In this document: piece after piece, positions 53,318 through 64,000 of the stretch
Layout: each line of letters begins with the position of its first letter
How positions within the stretch are numbered: the stretch's first letter is position 1
Notes under the pieces: model-generated
The model's database searches: none
Told to the model about the DNA's origin: nothing
Seen by the model: only the letters and a program-made list of their open reading frames with translations
NCBI GenBank assembly: GCA_020284085.1
Contig: JACEVL010000280.1
Location: 165,001 to 229,000, forward strand
Direction: 5' to 3'
Source of the DNA: Aporrectodea caliginosa
Taxonomy: Eukaryota > Annelida > Clitellata > Crassiclitellata > Lumbricidae
Length of the DNA stretch: 64,000 bases
Position numbers and translations under genes: made by a program

Positions 53318-54215
53318 GTTACTAAGAACGATTCATGATAAAGAACTGCATCTAATGACATCTAATGGTCTGATGTTCGTCCGAATGACTTTCCAGCCAT
53401 CGTTTAAGAGGGAAATAAACATTAAGATCAAACCACAATTATATTAACACCTTTCTCGCTGACATGAATGAATGAATGAATGACTACGACAATTTCTACA
53501 GCGCAGTAACACGGCACATGCCGTTACAAGGGCGCTTTAACAAGTTCAACACTGAATCAGAGATACGCTTTAACTAACGACATAGTTGCCGTTAGTTAAA
53601 TGTATGTATGTTAGTCTACGAAACTATATGCACATAGTTATAGAATCTAACCAGGTTTGGCATTAAAGTCGAATTTCTCCATAACTCGGTTTAAACTGTC
53701 ATCAGCACAAAATGGCGATGATTGAAATGTTTCGCTACAATGACAACTGAGCGGAAGTTTAAGCAAGTATCTCCTGTCATCTAGCGAATGCATTAAACGC
53801 TCTGCAGCAGAGATTCTAGGTTTATATAAATTACCATTTACAGTCATAATAATTACTAAAATCGCTATTTATGACATTTATGTAATACTAAAAAAAGGGA
53901 ACAGACTATTGGAGAGCTGGCTCATCATACCACCACGGCATAGGATGATTAAATTTTATTCACAATTTCTTAAAATGTCATGTACACCTAAGTGCGGTTT
54001 GAATAAAAGGGCATACTTACTTACTTAATTACTTACTTACTTACTTACTTACTCACTCAGTGCATTAACCTGTACGCCGAATAAAGAAACCGTGATATCG
54101 TAATCTCGTTAATCTGATTCGCAAATCAATGTTAAGCACTGAGAACCAGCTTACTCGCGAGCCCTGCTGGCTACTTCTCCTTCCATCCATCTGTCTGTGT
54201 CAGTCCGTCAATGTG
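53318..54215 (-). repeat. inverted duplicate of the 28-kb block, copy e
   Basis: Reverse complement of about 28218-29012 with many small differences, including the LINE C tail at the matching place. It carries an extra SINE/LINE tail insertion at 53465-53575. It contains ACAAAATGGCGATG (reversed CGCCATTTTGT). Confidence 0.75.
53945..54055 (+). mobile_element. LINE family C 3' tail (CTTA)n
   Basis: CACCTAAGTGCGGTTTG, AATAAAAGGGC and CTTA repeats; orthologous to the reversed tail at 28386-28480 within the duplicated block. Confidence 0.7.
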
Positions 54216-54369
54216 TCTCAATGTCTGTCCCTTTGTCCGTCCATTCGTCTGTGTGTCTGTCTGCATATCTGTTTGTTAGAAAGAAAAAGGAGTGGTCAGG
54301 TTCGCTACGTGCTCCGTGAATGTGAGGGAGGAGTCAAGTATGACACCCAAATGACGGACATTAGAAGAG

Positions 54370-54575
54370 TAGGCCTATGTGAATACAGAGAATTTCTCAG
54401 TCAGTAGGCTAAACGTAAACATGACAGAATTCTACCTATTGCAGACAGTCTGGCACGCAAAACTTGTATTATTAGGATGATTTATTCGTGATTATATACT
54501 TCATAATGTACACCAAAATGCGGTTAGCAATTGGATCAATAAAGGATATACTTACTTACTTACTTACTTAATACA
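54370..54575 (+). mobile_element. LINE family C 3' end with (CTTA)n tail
   Basis: Encodes LPIADSLARKTCIIRMIYS before a stop, then ACACCAAAATGCGGTTAGC, AATAAAGG and CTTA repeats. It abuts the 3' end of LINE D. Confidence 0.7.
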
Positions 54576-54678
54576 AAGATCAAACTTAGTTTTATAATAT
54601 CAATCTTTAATTCACCAAAAAACATTGGTAGCACAAAAAAATGAACATGAAAAGCATGTAAAGCAAAATAACAAAATC

Positions 54679-55884
54679 TCATCCACTTATGGTGTCTGAG
54701 AATAAACACAGAAACCTGACAACCTCATTGTCATGCGAACGGCATTTGTGCATAAAACGCAGTCTTCTGGAAGACCAACAGTCTTTAATAGTATTTTCAT
54801 GCATGAATTGCAGTACCGATGCAACACTGCTATGACATATTTTGAAAATTTTGCATATAGCAGAGCTGTACGTGTACTCTAAAGAGTTCAGCTCACTGTT
54901 GGTAGGGCTGATAGCCTCCATTCCATACAGGAGAAATGGTTTACAGTGTGCACTAACCAAATACAACAAAACAGGTTCAGTAAATTTGTAGCATTTGCTA
55001 TACAATGAGTTAAATGACCGATAAAACTTCACACGCATTTCATGCAAACTAAGTTTAAATGACTTGGCTGCAACCAGAAAACAGCCCAGATATTTCAGCT
55101 TGTCCACATAATTTATTTCTACTCCGTTGACATTGATGTTCTTGCATGCATTACGGAAATGTGATCCAATCCTTATCACTTGAGATTTAGCTACATTTAA
55201 CTTCATGTCAATACCCTCTAGCTCAACAGAGCAAATGTCAACCATTGCTTGGAGATCACACAGGGATGCTGACATTAAAATGAGGTCATCTGCATACATG
55301 ACACACCCTAAGTACGTCTCCCCAATTCTACATCCATGACCGGAGCGACTTAGCTTTTCAATTAGGTCGTTAACATAAACAGCAAATAGAACTGGAGATA
55401 GAACACCACCTTGCCTAACTCCGCAGGTTAAAGTTATCATATCCGAAAATATATTGTCCCACCTCACGAAGGCTGCACTGAGACTATACCAGGTTATAAG
55501 GGTGGTCAGAACTTCACGAGGAACCTGTCTGTCCATTAGCCTTTTGAACAAAGCAAAGTGATTCACTTTGTCAAAAGCTTTTGACATGTCTAATGCACAT
55601 AAGTTGATAGTTGACCCATGACTTGTAAAGTAGTCCACCACTGTTCCGACTGCAAGGATTGCATGTGAACAACCCAGTCCCTTTTTTAATCCAAACTGCA
55701 AATCAGATGTGCATAAAGAGCTGCCATAATGCTCCAGCACACAAATTTCAAAAAGTTTCGATAGATTTGAACTTAATGTGATGCCACGGTAGTTATCACT
55801 ATTGCCATTGTCTAAGGTAGGCCCTTTTTCCAAAGGTACAATTATGCCCAAACCAAAACTGGTGGGAACTCTGCCATGCACAAG
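54679..55884 (-). pseudogene. LINE D ORF2, reverse transcriptase half
   Basis: About 400 codons with the RT motifs in order: FGLGIIVPLEKG, NYRGITLSSNLSKLFE, ALDMSKAFDKVNH, GVRQGGVLSPVLFAVYVNDL, CVMYADDLIL (the catalytic YADD), NVAKSQVIRIG and KYLGCFLVAAKSF. It ends at the natural stop (LFSDTISG). It copies LINE RNA into DNA at the target. It lacks its own start because the insertion at 55885 cut the gene between NQMLV and HGRVP. Confidence 0.88.
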
Positions 55885-58800
55885 TGTGGCGACCGCCGCC
55901 CCGCACGCTACCTCTCACTCTCTGTGCTCACGGGACGGCGTCGGCTCCAGCCCACTATCCGTCTGGAGCCGCCCGAGTCACTGCCTTGTCTACTTCAATG
56001 TAAATGGCTGTTCTCCATCTCTACCCAGGTTGACCGTTCCTATCAGAGGAGGTTTAGGATTAGTCGCTTCTCCAAGAGAGGTAACACTATATAGCTTTAT
56101 CTCAGTCAGACTCTGCCTCTTCCACGGTCGCCGGATGGGCAACGTCCTGAGGATGGCCGTCTCTCAGAACAGGGTTCGTTCTTTTACTAGCACGAGTCTT
56201 TCTCTTCGTGTTTACCTTCTTAGCTACGCGCTTCCTCTTCGCCCTCTGCCTGATCTGAACTTCGACTTACCATTCTACATCTCGTGACTCTTTAAATCTC
56301 GCCAATAATAAGGGACACCAAACGTTCTCTACGTTCCGGAGACCAGGAATACTTATGACAAGTCACTACTGCCATTTCGCCCTAGACAATACTTGTAACC
56401 ACCTCTCTACATCGCGTCGTCCTAGACAATACTTGAAACACTTCGCTATGTCAACTCGCGTAGACACTAACGATAGCAGCTCTCTACGTCTTCTAGCCCT
56501 AGACCATACTGGGGACAAATCTCTACGTCAACTCTTCCTAGACACTTGTCCATGTCCTACCGTCATGTGTCTCTCCGTCCATTTCCGTGTTTGGCATGCG
56601 GCCTCACACATATATTGTCATGCACCACAATTGACTCTCCTCTGTGTTGGCAAAGAACTACCAACACAGCGAATACTTAAATTCTGCTTCGAAAGAAAGA
56701 AACACTGGTAAGGAATCACGGACTCTGATAGTGAAGGCAAAGAACTACCAACACTAAGATAATTCTGCTTCGAAAGAAAGAAAGAAACACTGGTAAGGTA
56801 TCTACGGACTCTGATAGTGAAGGTCCTCTCTCTATAACTTTCACTATCTACACACAGAACTTTGTTCCAACCTACGCACGAGGGGGCCCAGCCTCGCACT
56901 TCAGTCAGTTCTCAGAGCTGTGTGTCGCGACAAGCAAATATGTATCTACGTGGGTACCCGACTACCCGAACGTACACGTATCAATCACTTTCTTGGTCTG
57001 CGTTGATCTCACTTTGATCTGGATATATGACTATCCAGATTCTCTCGTATCGGTAACTATCTTGGTCTGCGTTGATTTCCCCACCTGGGGTTTTCGTACT
57101 CCTCACCAAGGGCGTTGACTCGCTGTGTCTCGCGAGTGTACCCTTCCCCGGCTTGAGTCTTACACAACCTTTGTTCCCGCTATCCGAATCAATCTGACCC
57201 GGACCTGCCAACAGAGTGGGCCCTTACTCCGCCTCAGGTATCCGTTGATCAGACTATCAGACTCAGATAGCGAACGTTTCGGTTGTGCCCGGGAGCGCAC
57301 GGTATCACAGGATTCGTTTCCCATTCCTCTGACTCGATTCCGTTACCTGAACCAGGGGTAAGTGTCACTAACGTTACCCCTTTGTTTCTCACAGACCTGT
57401 GTATTTACTTCCCTGTTAGGGAATTGTACTGTCTCTCACACCTGAACGAACCACGGTCAGATCTGTCGGGTAGTTTTTCCGAACAGAGAGAGATAAGCGG
57501 CTAGTCCCGCTAGTAAAGAATTCGCTGGGAAACCGCGACTAGAGATAATGCGGTTAGTACCGCAAGTAGAGATTTACCGCGGGGAAACCGCGGGAGTAAG
57601 TACGCAAAGAAAGATATTCAGCGGGGAAACCGCGGAAGTAATTATGAACGACGCTAGGCACGCGACGAAAGACGTTCCACGGTGAAACCGCGAATTGAGA
57701 TTTTTTGGTCCGCCCCGTAAGTAGAAAAGGTGCGGTAGACCCGCAAGTTGAAAAGAATATGCGGGTAGATCCGCAATTGTTTTACGAACGGTATCAACGG
57801 GGTCACCATCTTCCCCGTACTTTACCACACTGGTGTGCAGCATTTATCGAACGGTAACTCCGGGGAGCTTTTCCCGTATTTATCTGTCACCAACGGGTCA
57901 CCCTCCCCGTATTTGATCGAACCGGGCCAGCGGGGAATTTTTCCCCGTATTTACTCACTCGCCGTTAACTGATTTCCCCGTCTTTCCCGTACGCCGAACT
58001 TTACGCGGAAACCGGAGTTAGATTTTTCACTCGCCGTCAACTGATTTGCCCGTCTTTCCCGTACTCCGATCTTTACGCGGAAATTGGGTCTTTGATTTTT
58101 CGTTATCTGATTTCACGGTCTTTCCCGTACTCTCCGAACGTACGTACCACCGGGGCCTCGCCTTCCCCGTATTCAGTTACAGACCTGTCATTTCGCGGTA
58201 TGTCCGCGTACTCTCCGAACGGTATCAGTGGGGAAACTTTCCCCGAAGTTATCCAGACCTGTGAGCATTTATTTCTCACCATCGGTCTTTCCCCGATTAG
58301 CCTGCCACGGACCGGCTCGCGATCAACGACGAGATGGGCCCTACCCCGTCAGATCAGCGTAGCCGGCAATGGCCAGACCATGTGAGCGGCTGTCACACGG
58401 GAGCGCACGGATTAGTCTTGTTTTGGACGCGATGCGCCCGTAACTTTCCCGAACCAACGACACTAAAGAACCGTGTCGCTCTGCGCAGAGGGTCCGAACC
58501 ACCACTGACTCTGCACTATGTGTGAAGCAGTAGAACCACCACTTCACGATATAAGCGATGCACCGTGAGGCAGGCTATATTCATCTATCAACATGTATGC
58601 TGTAGGTCTCAACGCTTATAAATGCGTCCGTACCTAAGTTTTTAACACCGGGTGTCTAAGAGATAGAACTACTAAGGACTAATTTAGGCGATGCCTATCT
58701 TTAGTCATCAACTATAGGACGTGGGAAGATGTACTTTCATTTAATTGATAGATTAAAACGTTAAAATGGCAAATATTAAGCGCCCGTATAATTTTTTATT

Positions 58801-58938
58801 ATTTTATTATAAACGAATCGAGCGTATGTAACACGCCACCTAACGACTAAGAGGCGCGACACCGCCTAACAGAAAATCAATATCATTAGGCCATTATAGG
58901 CCAAACAGCCTAAATTCTACCTTGTGGCCTGTCCGCCA
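55885..58938. mobile_element. 3.05-kb TG...CA insertion (possible solo LTR)
   Basis: Begins TGTGGCGACC and ends GTCCGCCA(CA), inside LINE D ORF2. The flanks carry CACAAG (55879-55884) and CACTAG (58939-58944), a probable 6-bp (or 4-bp CTAG) target duplication. No gene is recognisable. 57470-58330 is GC-rich with repeated GGGGAAACCGCG- and TTTCCCCGTA-like motifs. 56640-56825 holds a ~90-bp tandem duplication. A TATA-like TTATAAATG at about 58615 lies some 320 bp before the right end, as in a U3-heavy LTR. It could also be a non-autonomous element of another class. Confidence 0.55.
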
Positions 58939-58940
58939 CA

Positions 58941-60513
58941 CTAGCATTTGGTTGAATAAAAGTGAGAGCAAAACAACCAATCTAGGATGAGCATGAATTA
59001 GATGTTCAGTCTCAATGCGATCCAGACCAGAGGCTTTACCCCGCTTCATTTTATGAATGCATTGGTCAACTAGTTCTACCGTTATCACTTTATATTGAGA
59101 AGCTGGATTATATTGGCTAAACCTATTGTGAAATCGCTTATTCAGTTTCTCACTGGTTTTTGCATTATTAGGTGAGCATGCAGTTCTAAAATTTGAAGCA
59201 AAGGCCATAGAAATGTCTCTTGGCTCACTACAACCATCTACCGCTAAGGGAGGTTTATGGTTAGCTTTAAATTTGGCTTGCCAAGTTTTCCAAAAAGAAT
59301 TTGTGTCCTTTGCCAGAAGATATTCATGTAAGTCATTAGAAGCATAGGCATCTTCCTTAGATTTCTTGTTCCTAATGGCACGTTTATATTCAGCTTTTGC
59401 ACACCTTTTGGCATCATGTATTGGTCCCTGACTGGGTCGTCCACACGCTTTCCACAGGTCATGAGCAGCTATTGAATTGTTCTTCAAATCCGTGAGCTCA
59501 CCATCCCAATAGTGCTTATAGTGTGACGCAGTGGTTTTAGGACAGTGTTCATCTGCGGCTTGACACAGTCCATCAACTATCATGTTGTAAACCACATCTA
59601 TGTCATAATCATGTTCATGCAAACACCCTACATTACAGTTTGTAAAGATTTTTGATGAATGAATCTGGCCTAAGTATACATTAGTGGCACTGTAATATGA
59701 TGCAAGATCAGCTTTATCCCATCTAAGACGCCCGGACTTGATGCTATTAGGAACCTGCCTAACAAAGTCATCACCATTATCCAGCAGACTCTCAGAAAAG
59801 TGCAATACCAGAGGTAAATGGTCAGAAAGATTCATGCCACTGTCAATTATCTCTGATGACTCAACTTTATCAAACAGTGCTACATCAACAAAGAAATGAT
59901 CAATAAATGACTTAGAGTTGTTTGCCTCAGACACATATGTGAACCTTGTGGGACTAGCCACTTTGGAGTCACACAGCTTCAGCCTAGAGGATCTAACAAA
60001 GTCATTGAAAATTGCACGACATGATAACTCATTTACAAACTGTAGGTTAAAATCACCTCCAAGAATGACACTACATTCAGGGTAGTCGCTTAGGATGTTT
60101 TCGATGACACCTACTAGGTTCAACAATATGTCATCATAGGCATTGCCATTGCATGTATTTACAGGGAAATAAACATTTATAAACAGACGATTCTTAATTT
60201 TTACTGCAATGAGTCTATCTAATTTCATCAGTATCTTCAAGTTGCACACAAGCTTGTTATCCACAAGAATAGCTACCCCTCCAAATGGCCTACCTCTTAA
60301 AACACCTCGACCAAGCACATCAGCCATTGCCGAGCTAGCAACAGCAGTGAATCTGCCATTTAAGCCAGACAAACAATCAAGACTGTTGGGCAGCAACCAG
60401 TGTTCTTGGACAAATATTATACAACAGGTTTGGCACAGTTCAGACAACATTGACCGGCCTTGGTTCAGACCATGTAAATTAAAGGAGCCAACTGTGTGGA
60501 ATTTATACTCCAT
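58941..60513 (-). pseudogene. LINE D ORF2, endonuclease half
   Basis: The ATG at 60513 overlaps the end of ORF1 by 11 nt. The EEP (APE-like) endonuclease shows FNLHGLNQGRS, IIFVQEHWLLP, FGGVAILVDN, ILGGDFNLQF and MNLSDHLPLVLHF, which supply the catalytic Asn, Glu, Asp and His positions. A linker follows, then the start of the RT region (KMKRGKASGLDRIETEHL). The native sequence ends at FNQMLVW (about 58945); a few foreign residues follow before a stop near 58894. Confidence 0.88.
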
Positions 60514-61609
60514 TCTTGGACAGGTCGGTTTTATCAGTGAAGTCTACCGCAAGGCTGCTGCAGGGTGGTTGCTGTTCTGAATTCTCTGCTGACTCCATGC
60601 CTACAAAAGACTTCTTGGCATCAGCAGGTTTGAACTTCCACGGTCTCACCATGATGCCACGTGGCCAGATTTCTTTATCCAGGATTTTGCTGATAATTTC
60701 TTTTTCGACGCAAAGACGAAAAGCTCTGCTGGTGTTTTCCTGCGATCCCTGCTTCCGCCATGACTTGCAATCAAAACAGGAGACAACTGGAATGTCCAGT
60801 GATTTCAGATGGTCGATGATGTCATTTGGTTGGCATCCTTCAGAGGCGTTGTCCACGTGAAAAATAGCTTTGTGCACAACTGGCCTAGCCGCAGACAGCT
60901 TGGACTCGCTGGCAGTGAAGGAACCAACAATTGCCGGCTTCTTACTTTTTTCTGGTCTCTTCTTTTTCGATTTCGATTTCACAATGGTAAAAGGGTCACC
61001 GCCGCCATCCGCACTTAACTGTCCGGTAACTTCCGCAAATGTCTTCTTTGTCGCGTTCAAAACAAGAACAGGCACATGCACTTCAGGCAGATTTACCGGC
61101 GTGTCGCCGCCTCCCGATGTTGCTGTCTTTTGCACGTTGGGTGGACTCGCTCCCGTCTCTGGTGTTGTTGTCCCTTGCGCGCTGAATGGGCTTGCACTCA
61201 CTTTTGTCATCAGGGTGGTCATCATTTCCTCCAAGGCTGCGAGCTTTGAGGCCATAGCATTCAAGTTCACATCACTTGCGGCCCCAGCCGTGACCATTGC
61301 GGTTAGCGCATTTAACTTATCGTCAGTTGCCGTGGATTTTTTGGCCAGGACGAACAGATCCAGATCCTCGGGCTTGGTGCTCGGGATTCGACTTAAGTCC
61401 TCTGCAACGAACCTCGGTAACTCAGAGAGCACAAGCTCCTGATCAGCGAGATTCAACAACGCAAGCAGGTCGTCCACGTCCGATTTGACTCTATTATCGC
61501 CCTTGCGTTTCACAAGGCGCGGTAATCCTCCTAATTTCTTATTTTCAAGCCGTTGGTAAAACAGTTCTTTACCAGCAGCTATCTCCGCTTCGTTATATGC
61601 TCCCTTCAA
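60503..61609 (-). CDS. LINE D ORF1 protein
   Basis: An open frame of about 368 codons, ending at the TAA inside ATGGAGTATAA shared with the ORF2 start. The first codon of the open frame is TTG, and the upstream part is cut by a SINE-like tail, so the true start is lost or farther upstream. It is Lys-, Ala- and Thr-rich with a low-complexity middle (about residues 130-180) and a C-terminal block with HKAIFHVDNASEG, VVSCFDCKSWRK and RGIMVRPWKF. No CCHC knuckle is visible. By position it would be the RNA-binding ORF1p of the LINE ribonucleoprotein. Confidence 0.72.
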   Translation of the reverse strand: MKGAYNEAEIAAGKELFYQRLENKKLGGLPRLVKRKGDNRVKSDVDDLLALLNLADQELVLSELPRFVAEDLSRIPSTKPEDLDLFVLAKKSTATDDKLNALTAMVTAGAASDVNLNAMASKLAALEEMMTTLMTKVSASPFSAQGTTTPETGASPPNVQKTATSGGGDTPVNLPEVHVPVLVLNATKKTFAEVTGQLSADGGGDPFTIVKSKSKKKRPEKSKKPAIVGSFTASESKLSAARPVVHKAIFHVDNASEGCQPNDIIDHLKSLDIPVVSCFDCKSWRKQGSQENTSRAFRLCVEKEIISKILDKEIWPRGIMVRPWKFKPADAKKSFVGMESAENSEQQPPCSSLAVDFTDKTDLSKNGV

Positions 61610-61645
61610 ATCTTTCTCGTCCTGGGCGATTTCCCAGCTTTAACA

Positions 61646-61700
61646 ATACAATATACAATACAATTAGACATTTGTAACGCGCTTTAACAAGACAAGTCTT
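61646..61700 (-). mobile_element. SINE-like 3' tail in LINE D 5' region
   Basis: The minus strand reads AAGCGCGTTACAAATGTC and then TTGTATTGTA-type repeats, similar to SINE-1/SINE-3 tails; it interrupts ORF1 upstream sequence. Confidence 0.45.
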
Positions 61701-62150
61701 GCACGAGAGCGCGTAGTGTAGTCTCAAGATGTTAAATGTCGTTTTGTACAGAGTAAGCTTACTTTGTCGGATGATAACATCGCTCACTAGAAGAGTCACC
61801 GGTGGCAGGCTCGCGCAATCACGCTAAGCCCAACCACCAGATTTCCAACTAGTTTATTGATCCCATCAGTTCAGAAATTCCTCCAGCCCGGATGATGGTA
61901 TGTCGGATGATGATATTTTCGTCCGGATATCACTAAGTCCACCCCGGATAGTTCCGCGCACAGCAACGGCATCGGTTGGTCGTCGAGCAGTTGATATTGT
62001 ATCCTCGATTGACAACAGTGGCTTCTCTCCAACGACCCGTTCCGCCATTATTCCTCCGTGTTGACCGACGATGCCGGCGTAAGTAGGTCAGTTGGATGAA
62101 ACCTGTTCCCCCTCGGGCTGTAGGTGGACCGTTCCAGCCATGGAGAAGTT
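61701..62150. other. region upstream of LINE D; one small ORF
   Basis: Minus-strand 62048-61866 is a 60-residue ORF (MAERVVGEKPLL ... SSGLEEFLN). It could be the severed ORF1 N-terminus or 5' UTR of LINE D, but no motif supports this. Nothing else is seen. Confidence 0.3.
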
Positions 62151-62154
62151 GAGA

Positions 62155-62280
62155 CTCACAACCAAAACCAGCGTTACCACTCCTTGGGTTTTTTCCAAAG
62201 ATCTTGGGTTTTTTGATCCGACCTTGGGTTCTGGGTTTTTTCCTGAAGACCTTGGGTTTTTTCCTTGGGTTTTGAATTAC
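62155..62280 (+). repeat. CTTGGGTTTTTT minisatellite-like repeat
   Basis: Five to six irregular copies of ACCTTGGGTTTTTTCC. A lone ACCTTGGGT appears at the very end of the window (63992-64000). Confidence 0.75.
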
Positions 62281-62741
62281 TTATTAATTTATTAACTGAA
62301 TCATATATTTCACGTAAAAATTCAACTTTCCTCTCCAAAATAATTAAAATCGTACAAAATGACAGTGATAATAAAATAAAACAAAGATCATAGATTGTCT
62401 ATTACGGTCTGGATGATCGAGATCAATAAAATTCTAAATATTTGTGCAGCGTGGTCTATGCTCTAAAAGCAGATTGCATGATTTGCATCATTGCTCGTTT
62501 TCCGGAAGTCAAACTTTTGCCGCTTTGGCGGCTTTGCGCGTTCAAAATAATTTAAGTCAAAGTCTAAAATATTATATTTTTTACTTTAAACATTAAATCA
62601 AAGTAAAAATTGAAATGTGTGATAGAAGTAATAGTTCAGATGCAAGGTATGTGACTTTAGTCTGTCGAATATAAACAAATCGTCGCTGTTAGCGCACAAA
62701 GTGACACAGAAACATGTCAAGAATTTTGAATTTAAAAAGAC
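62281..62741. other. no gene seen
   Basis: AT-rich. A short ATG-led segment (MCDRSNSSDAR, about 62614) followed by a donor-like AAGGTATGT near 62645 might be a former first exon of the next gene; unproven. Confidence 0.35.
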
Positions 62742-63738
62742 ATGACAAATATCAAGACGTTCTTTGTAACTCCCAAGACACCTTCGTTAAGAGAACAAGT
62801 GGCCAAAGCCGAACTCCTTCATGTTGAATTTTGGTTTAAATTGAGCTCAATAACAGATAGCAATGATCACATGAAATTCGGACTTTTGTCAAACTTTATG
62901 TGTGGACTCATGGCTCTGCCGGTAAAGTCGTAGTTTACGTTGCTAAATTATTTGGTATTGTCACGTTAAAATGGAAGCTGGATTGATGAAAGAAATTGTT
63001 TCCCTAAATGGAAGTGGGATTGGTGAAAACATTCCTGTGGTCAAAATTGAAGTTGGATTGATCGAAATAATTTTTACCGTAAATAGAAGCTGGATGGATG
63101 AAATTATGTTTTCGATTCAATAGAAGCTGGATTGATGAAAATAATTGTTTCGTAATTAGAAGCTGTATTCATGAGAATATATCTTTGCTTAAATAAAAGT
63201 TCCATTGATGAAAAATATTTCTTTCGAGAAATAGAAGTTGGATTGATAAAAGTAATTTTTCCAATTAAATGGAAGTTGGATTGATGAAAAAATTTCTTTA
63301 TGAAATGGAAGCTGGATTGATTATAGCTAACATGCACATAGATAGACTGCTTACTTACCAACGTCAAGTACGGCATTGAAGAAATTAGAATAATTTAGCA
63401 ACGTAAACTACGACTTTACCGCTCTGCCACACTCGTCGACTTGTGTTGAGAGAATTTTCTCACAGGTAAATATGGTCAAGACTGCTCAAACGAACAAACT
63501 GCATGCTGAAACTGTTGCCAGCCGTCTACTTGCTAAACAAGCAATTGCTAGAGACGGTGTCGACTGCCATGCTTGGACTCCTTCCAAGTTTTTGGTTGCG
63601 GATGATGCTGAAGGACGTTGTCATCAGCGTTACAGTGAGAGACAAAAACTTACAAAAATGCAGGTAAGCACAACTTTGGTTATATTACCTCCTTCTGAAG
63701 AAGAAGATGTTTATGACGTTATTGGCGTATTGAAATAA
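62742..63738 (+). pseudogene. hAT-like gene, internally deleted and split by a MITE
   Basis: 62742-62920 encodes MTNIKTFFVTPKTPSLREQ and an N-terminal-like block, then jumps to KFGLLSNFMCGLMALP, which belongs to the C-terminal region. After the MITE the frame resumes as LPHSSTCVERIFSQVN, MVKTAQTNKLHAETVASRLL and CHAWTPSKFL to the stop at 63736-63738. LPHSS.xVERxFS is the hallmark of the hAT C-terminal dimerisation domain. Removing the MITE and one 8-bp duplicate restores a single frame of about 162 codons, so the copy was open when hit. The catalytic middle is missing. It could be a non-autonomous hAT derivative or a relic of a domesticated hAT gene. Confidence 0.65.
62921..63420 (+). mobile_element. 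MITE family M, complete copy, perfect 32-bp TIRs
   Basis: Exactly 500 bp. Perfect inverted repeats of 32 bp at 62921-62952 and 63389-63420 (GGTAAAGTCGTAGTTTACG...), flanked by GCTCTGCC at 62913-62920 and 63421-63428. The interior has about ten ~36-bp units around GAAGCTGGATTGATGAAA and the family segment CTGCTTACTTACCAACGTC. No coding capacity. It is the best reference copy and the youngest by TIR identity. Confidence 0.92.
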
Positions 63739-64000
63739 ACATTTGAGCGTTTTAAGGTTTGAAAATTTGAAATTAAATAAACAAACTTCATTGGAATCAT
63801 ATGACTTGATTGCTACATTAATTCGTCATATTTTCAAATAACATTTTGAAATTTTGACCAATAGAACAAAAAGTTTATTTTAAAAACCAGTTCAATTGCA
63901 TTATATTATAATATTTATCATTTATAATATATGATTTATTAATTATTATGTTATTATCCCCTTAATGTTTCAAAAGTTTGCTGAAAAACTGACCTTGGGT
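63739..64000. other. AT-rich end of window, no gene
   Basis: AAATAAA occurs at about 63775-63781 and could serve as a polyadenylation signal for the hAT-like gene. Nothing else is supported. Confidence 0.4.

Larger units (their letters stand above)
54576..61640 (-). mobile_element. LINE family D, nearly complete, split by an insertion
   Basis: Minus-strand non-LTR retrotransposon: ORF1 (61609-60503), ORF2 endonuclease half (60513-58941), a 3.05-kb insertion (55885-58938), ORF2 reverse transcriptase half (55884-54679), then a short 3' UTR to about 54580. Apart from the insertion the frames are open, so it was probably functional when hit. The 5' end is cut by a SINE-like tail near 61646. Confidence 0.85.

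Noticed and set aside
55802..58385. Ten or so ORFs of 60-160 residues in the 3-kb insertion
   Set aside because: No motifs, overlapping on both strands, GC-rich repetitive DNA.
60870..61442. 190-residue + strand ORF
   Set aside because: Antisense shadow of LINE D ORF1.

Overview
The window reads as nuclear DNA of a marine-type invertebrate animal. The signs are one single-exon rhodopsin-like neuropeptide GPCR, a lineage-specific cluster of C2H2 zinc-finger genes, LINE, SINE, piggyBac, hAT and Polinton-like mobile DNA, long microsatellites and no bacterial gene organisation. The phylum (lophotrochozoan or invertebrate deuterostome) cannot be fixed from this sequence. Most of the 64 kb is repeats. 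Host-type genes are few: one GPCR, one intact zinc-finger ORF, and several broken relatives.

Layout. 1-41 kb holds five copies of one zinc-finger gene unit, all on the + strand: ZNF1 (5.06-6.24 kb, broken), ZNF2 (19.87-20.94 kb, intact), ZNF3 (22.66-24.30 kb, broken), ZNF4 (30.40-31.73 kb, broken) and ZNF5 (40.19-40.45 kb, truncated). The copies share a ~0.6 kb leader, near-identical fingers and, in ZNF1-4, an unusual conserved C-terminal tail ending in an extra C-X2-C-X12-H-X3-H finger plus a related 3' flank. Upstream of several copies lie related blocks that could be promoter or first-exon segments. Between the copies are dense transposon insertions. They include a complete piggyBac element with TTAA duplications (14.26-17.98 kb), a 1.86 kb fold-back piggyBac-like element built from inverted arrays of YY1-like motifs (9.65-11.51 kb), several ~0.8-1.2 kb piggyBac-like MITEs, and a MITE family with internal minisatellite arrays and 8-9 bp target duplications.

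34-45 kb: a decayed minus-strand gene remnant, a zinc-finger stump, microsatellites and a noncoding stretch with recurring motif pairs, closed by a 3' LINE end. 46.2-47.5 kb: a bombesin/CCHamide-type receptor on the minus strand with a TATA box. 47.9-50.3 kb: a small piece of a Polinton/adintovirus-like element (phospholipase-like gene, chromodomain integrase, small unknown ORF). 51-54.6 kb: SINEs, a MITE and an inverted duplicate of the 28 kb block. 54.6-61.6 kb: a nearly complete APE-type LINE on the minus strand whose ORF2 is split by a 3.05 kb TG...CA insertion. 62.7-63.7 kb: an internally deleted hAT-like gene split by a MITE.

Together this looks like a zinc-finger birth-and-death cluster embedded in mobile DNA. 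The zinc fingers vary mainly at DNA-contact positions, as in families that track transposons; that link is inference. No new enzymatic system is evident. The most unusual items are the zinc-finger tail, the YY1-like fold-back element, the minisatellite MITE family and the virus-derived fragment.
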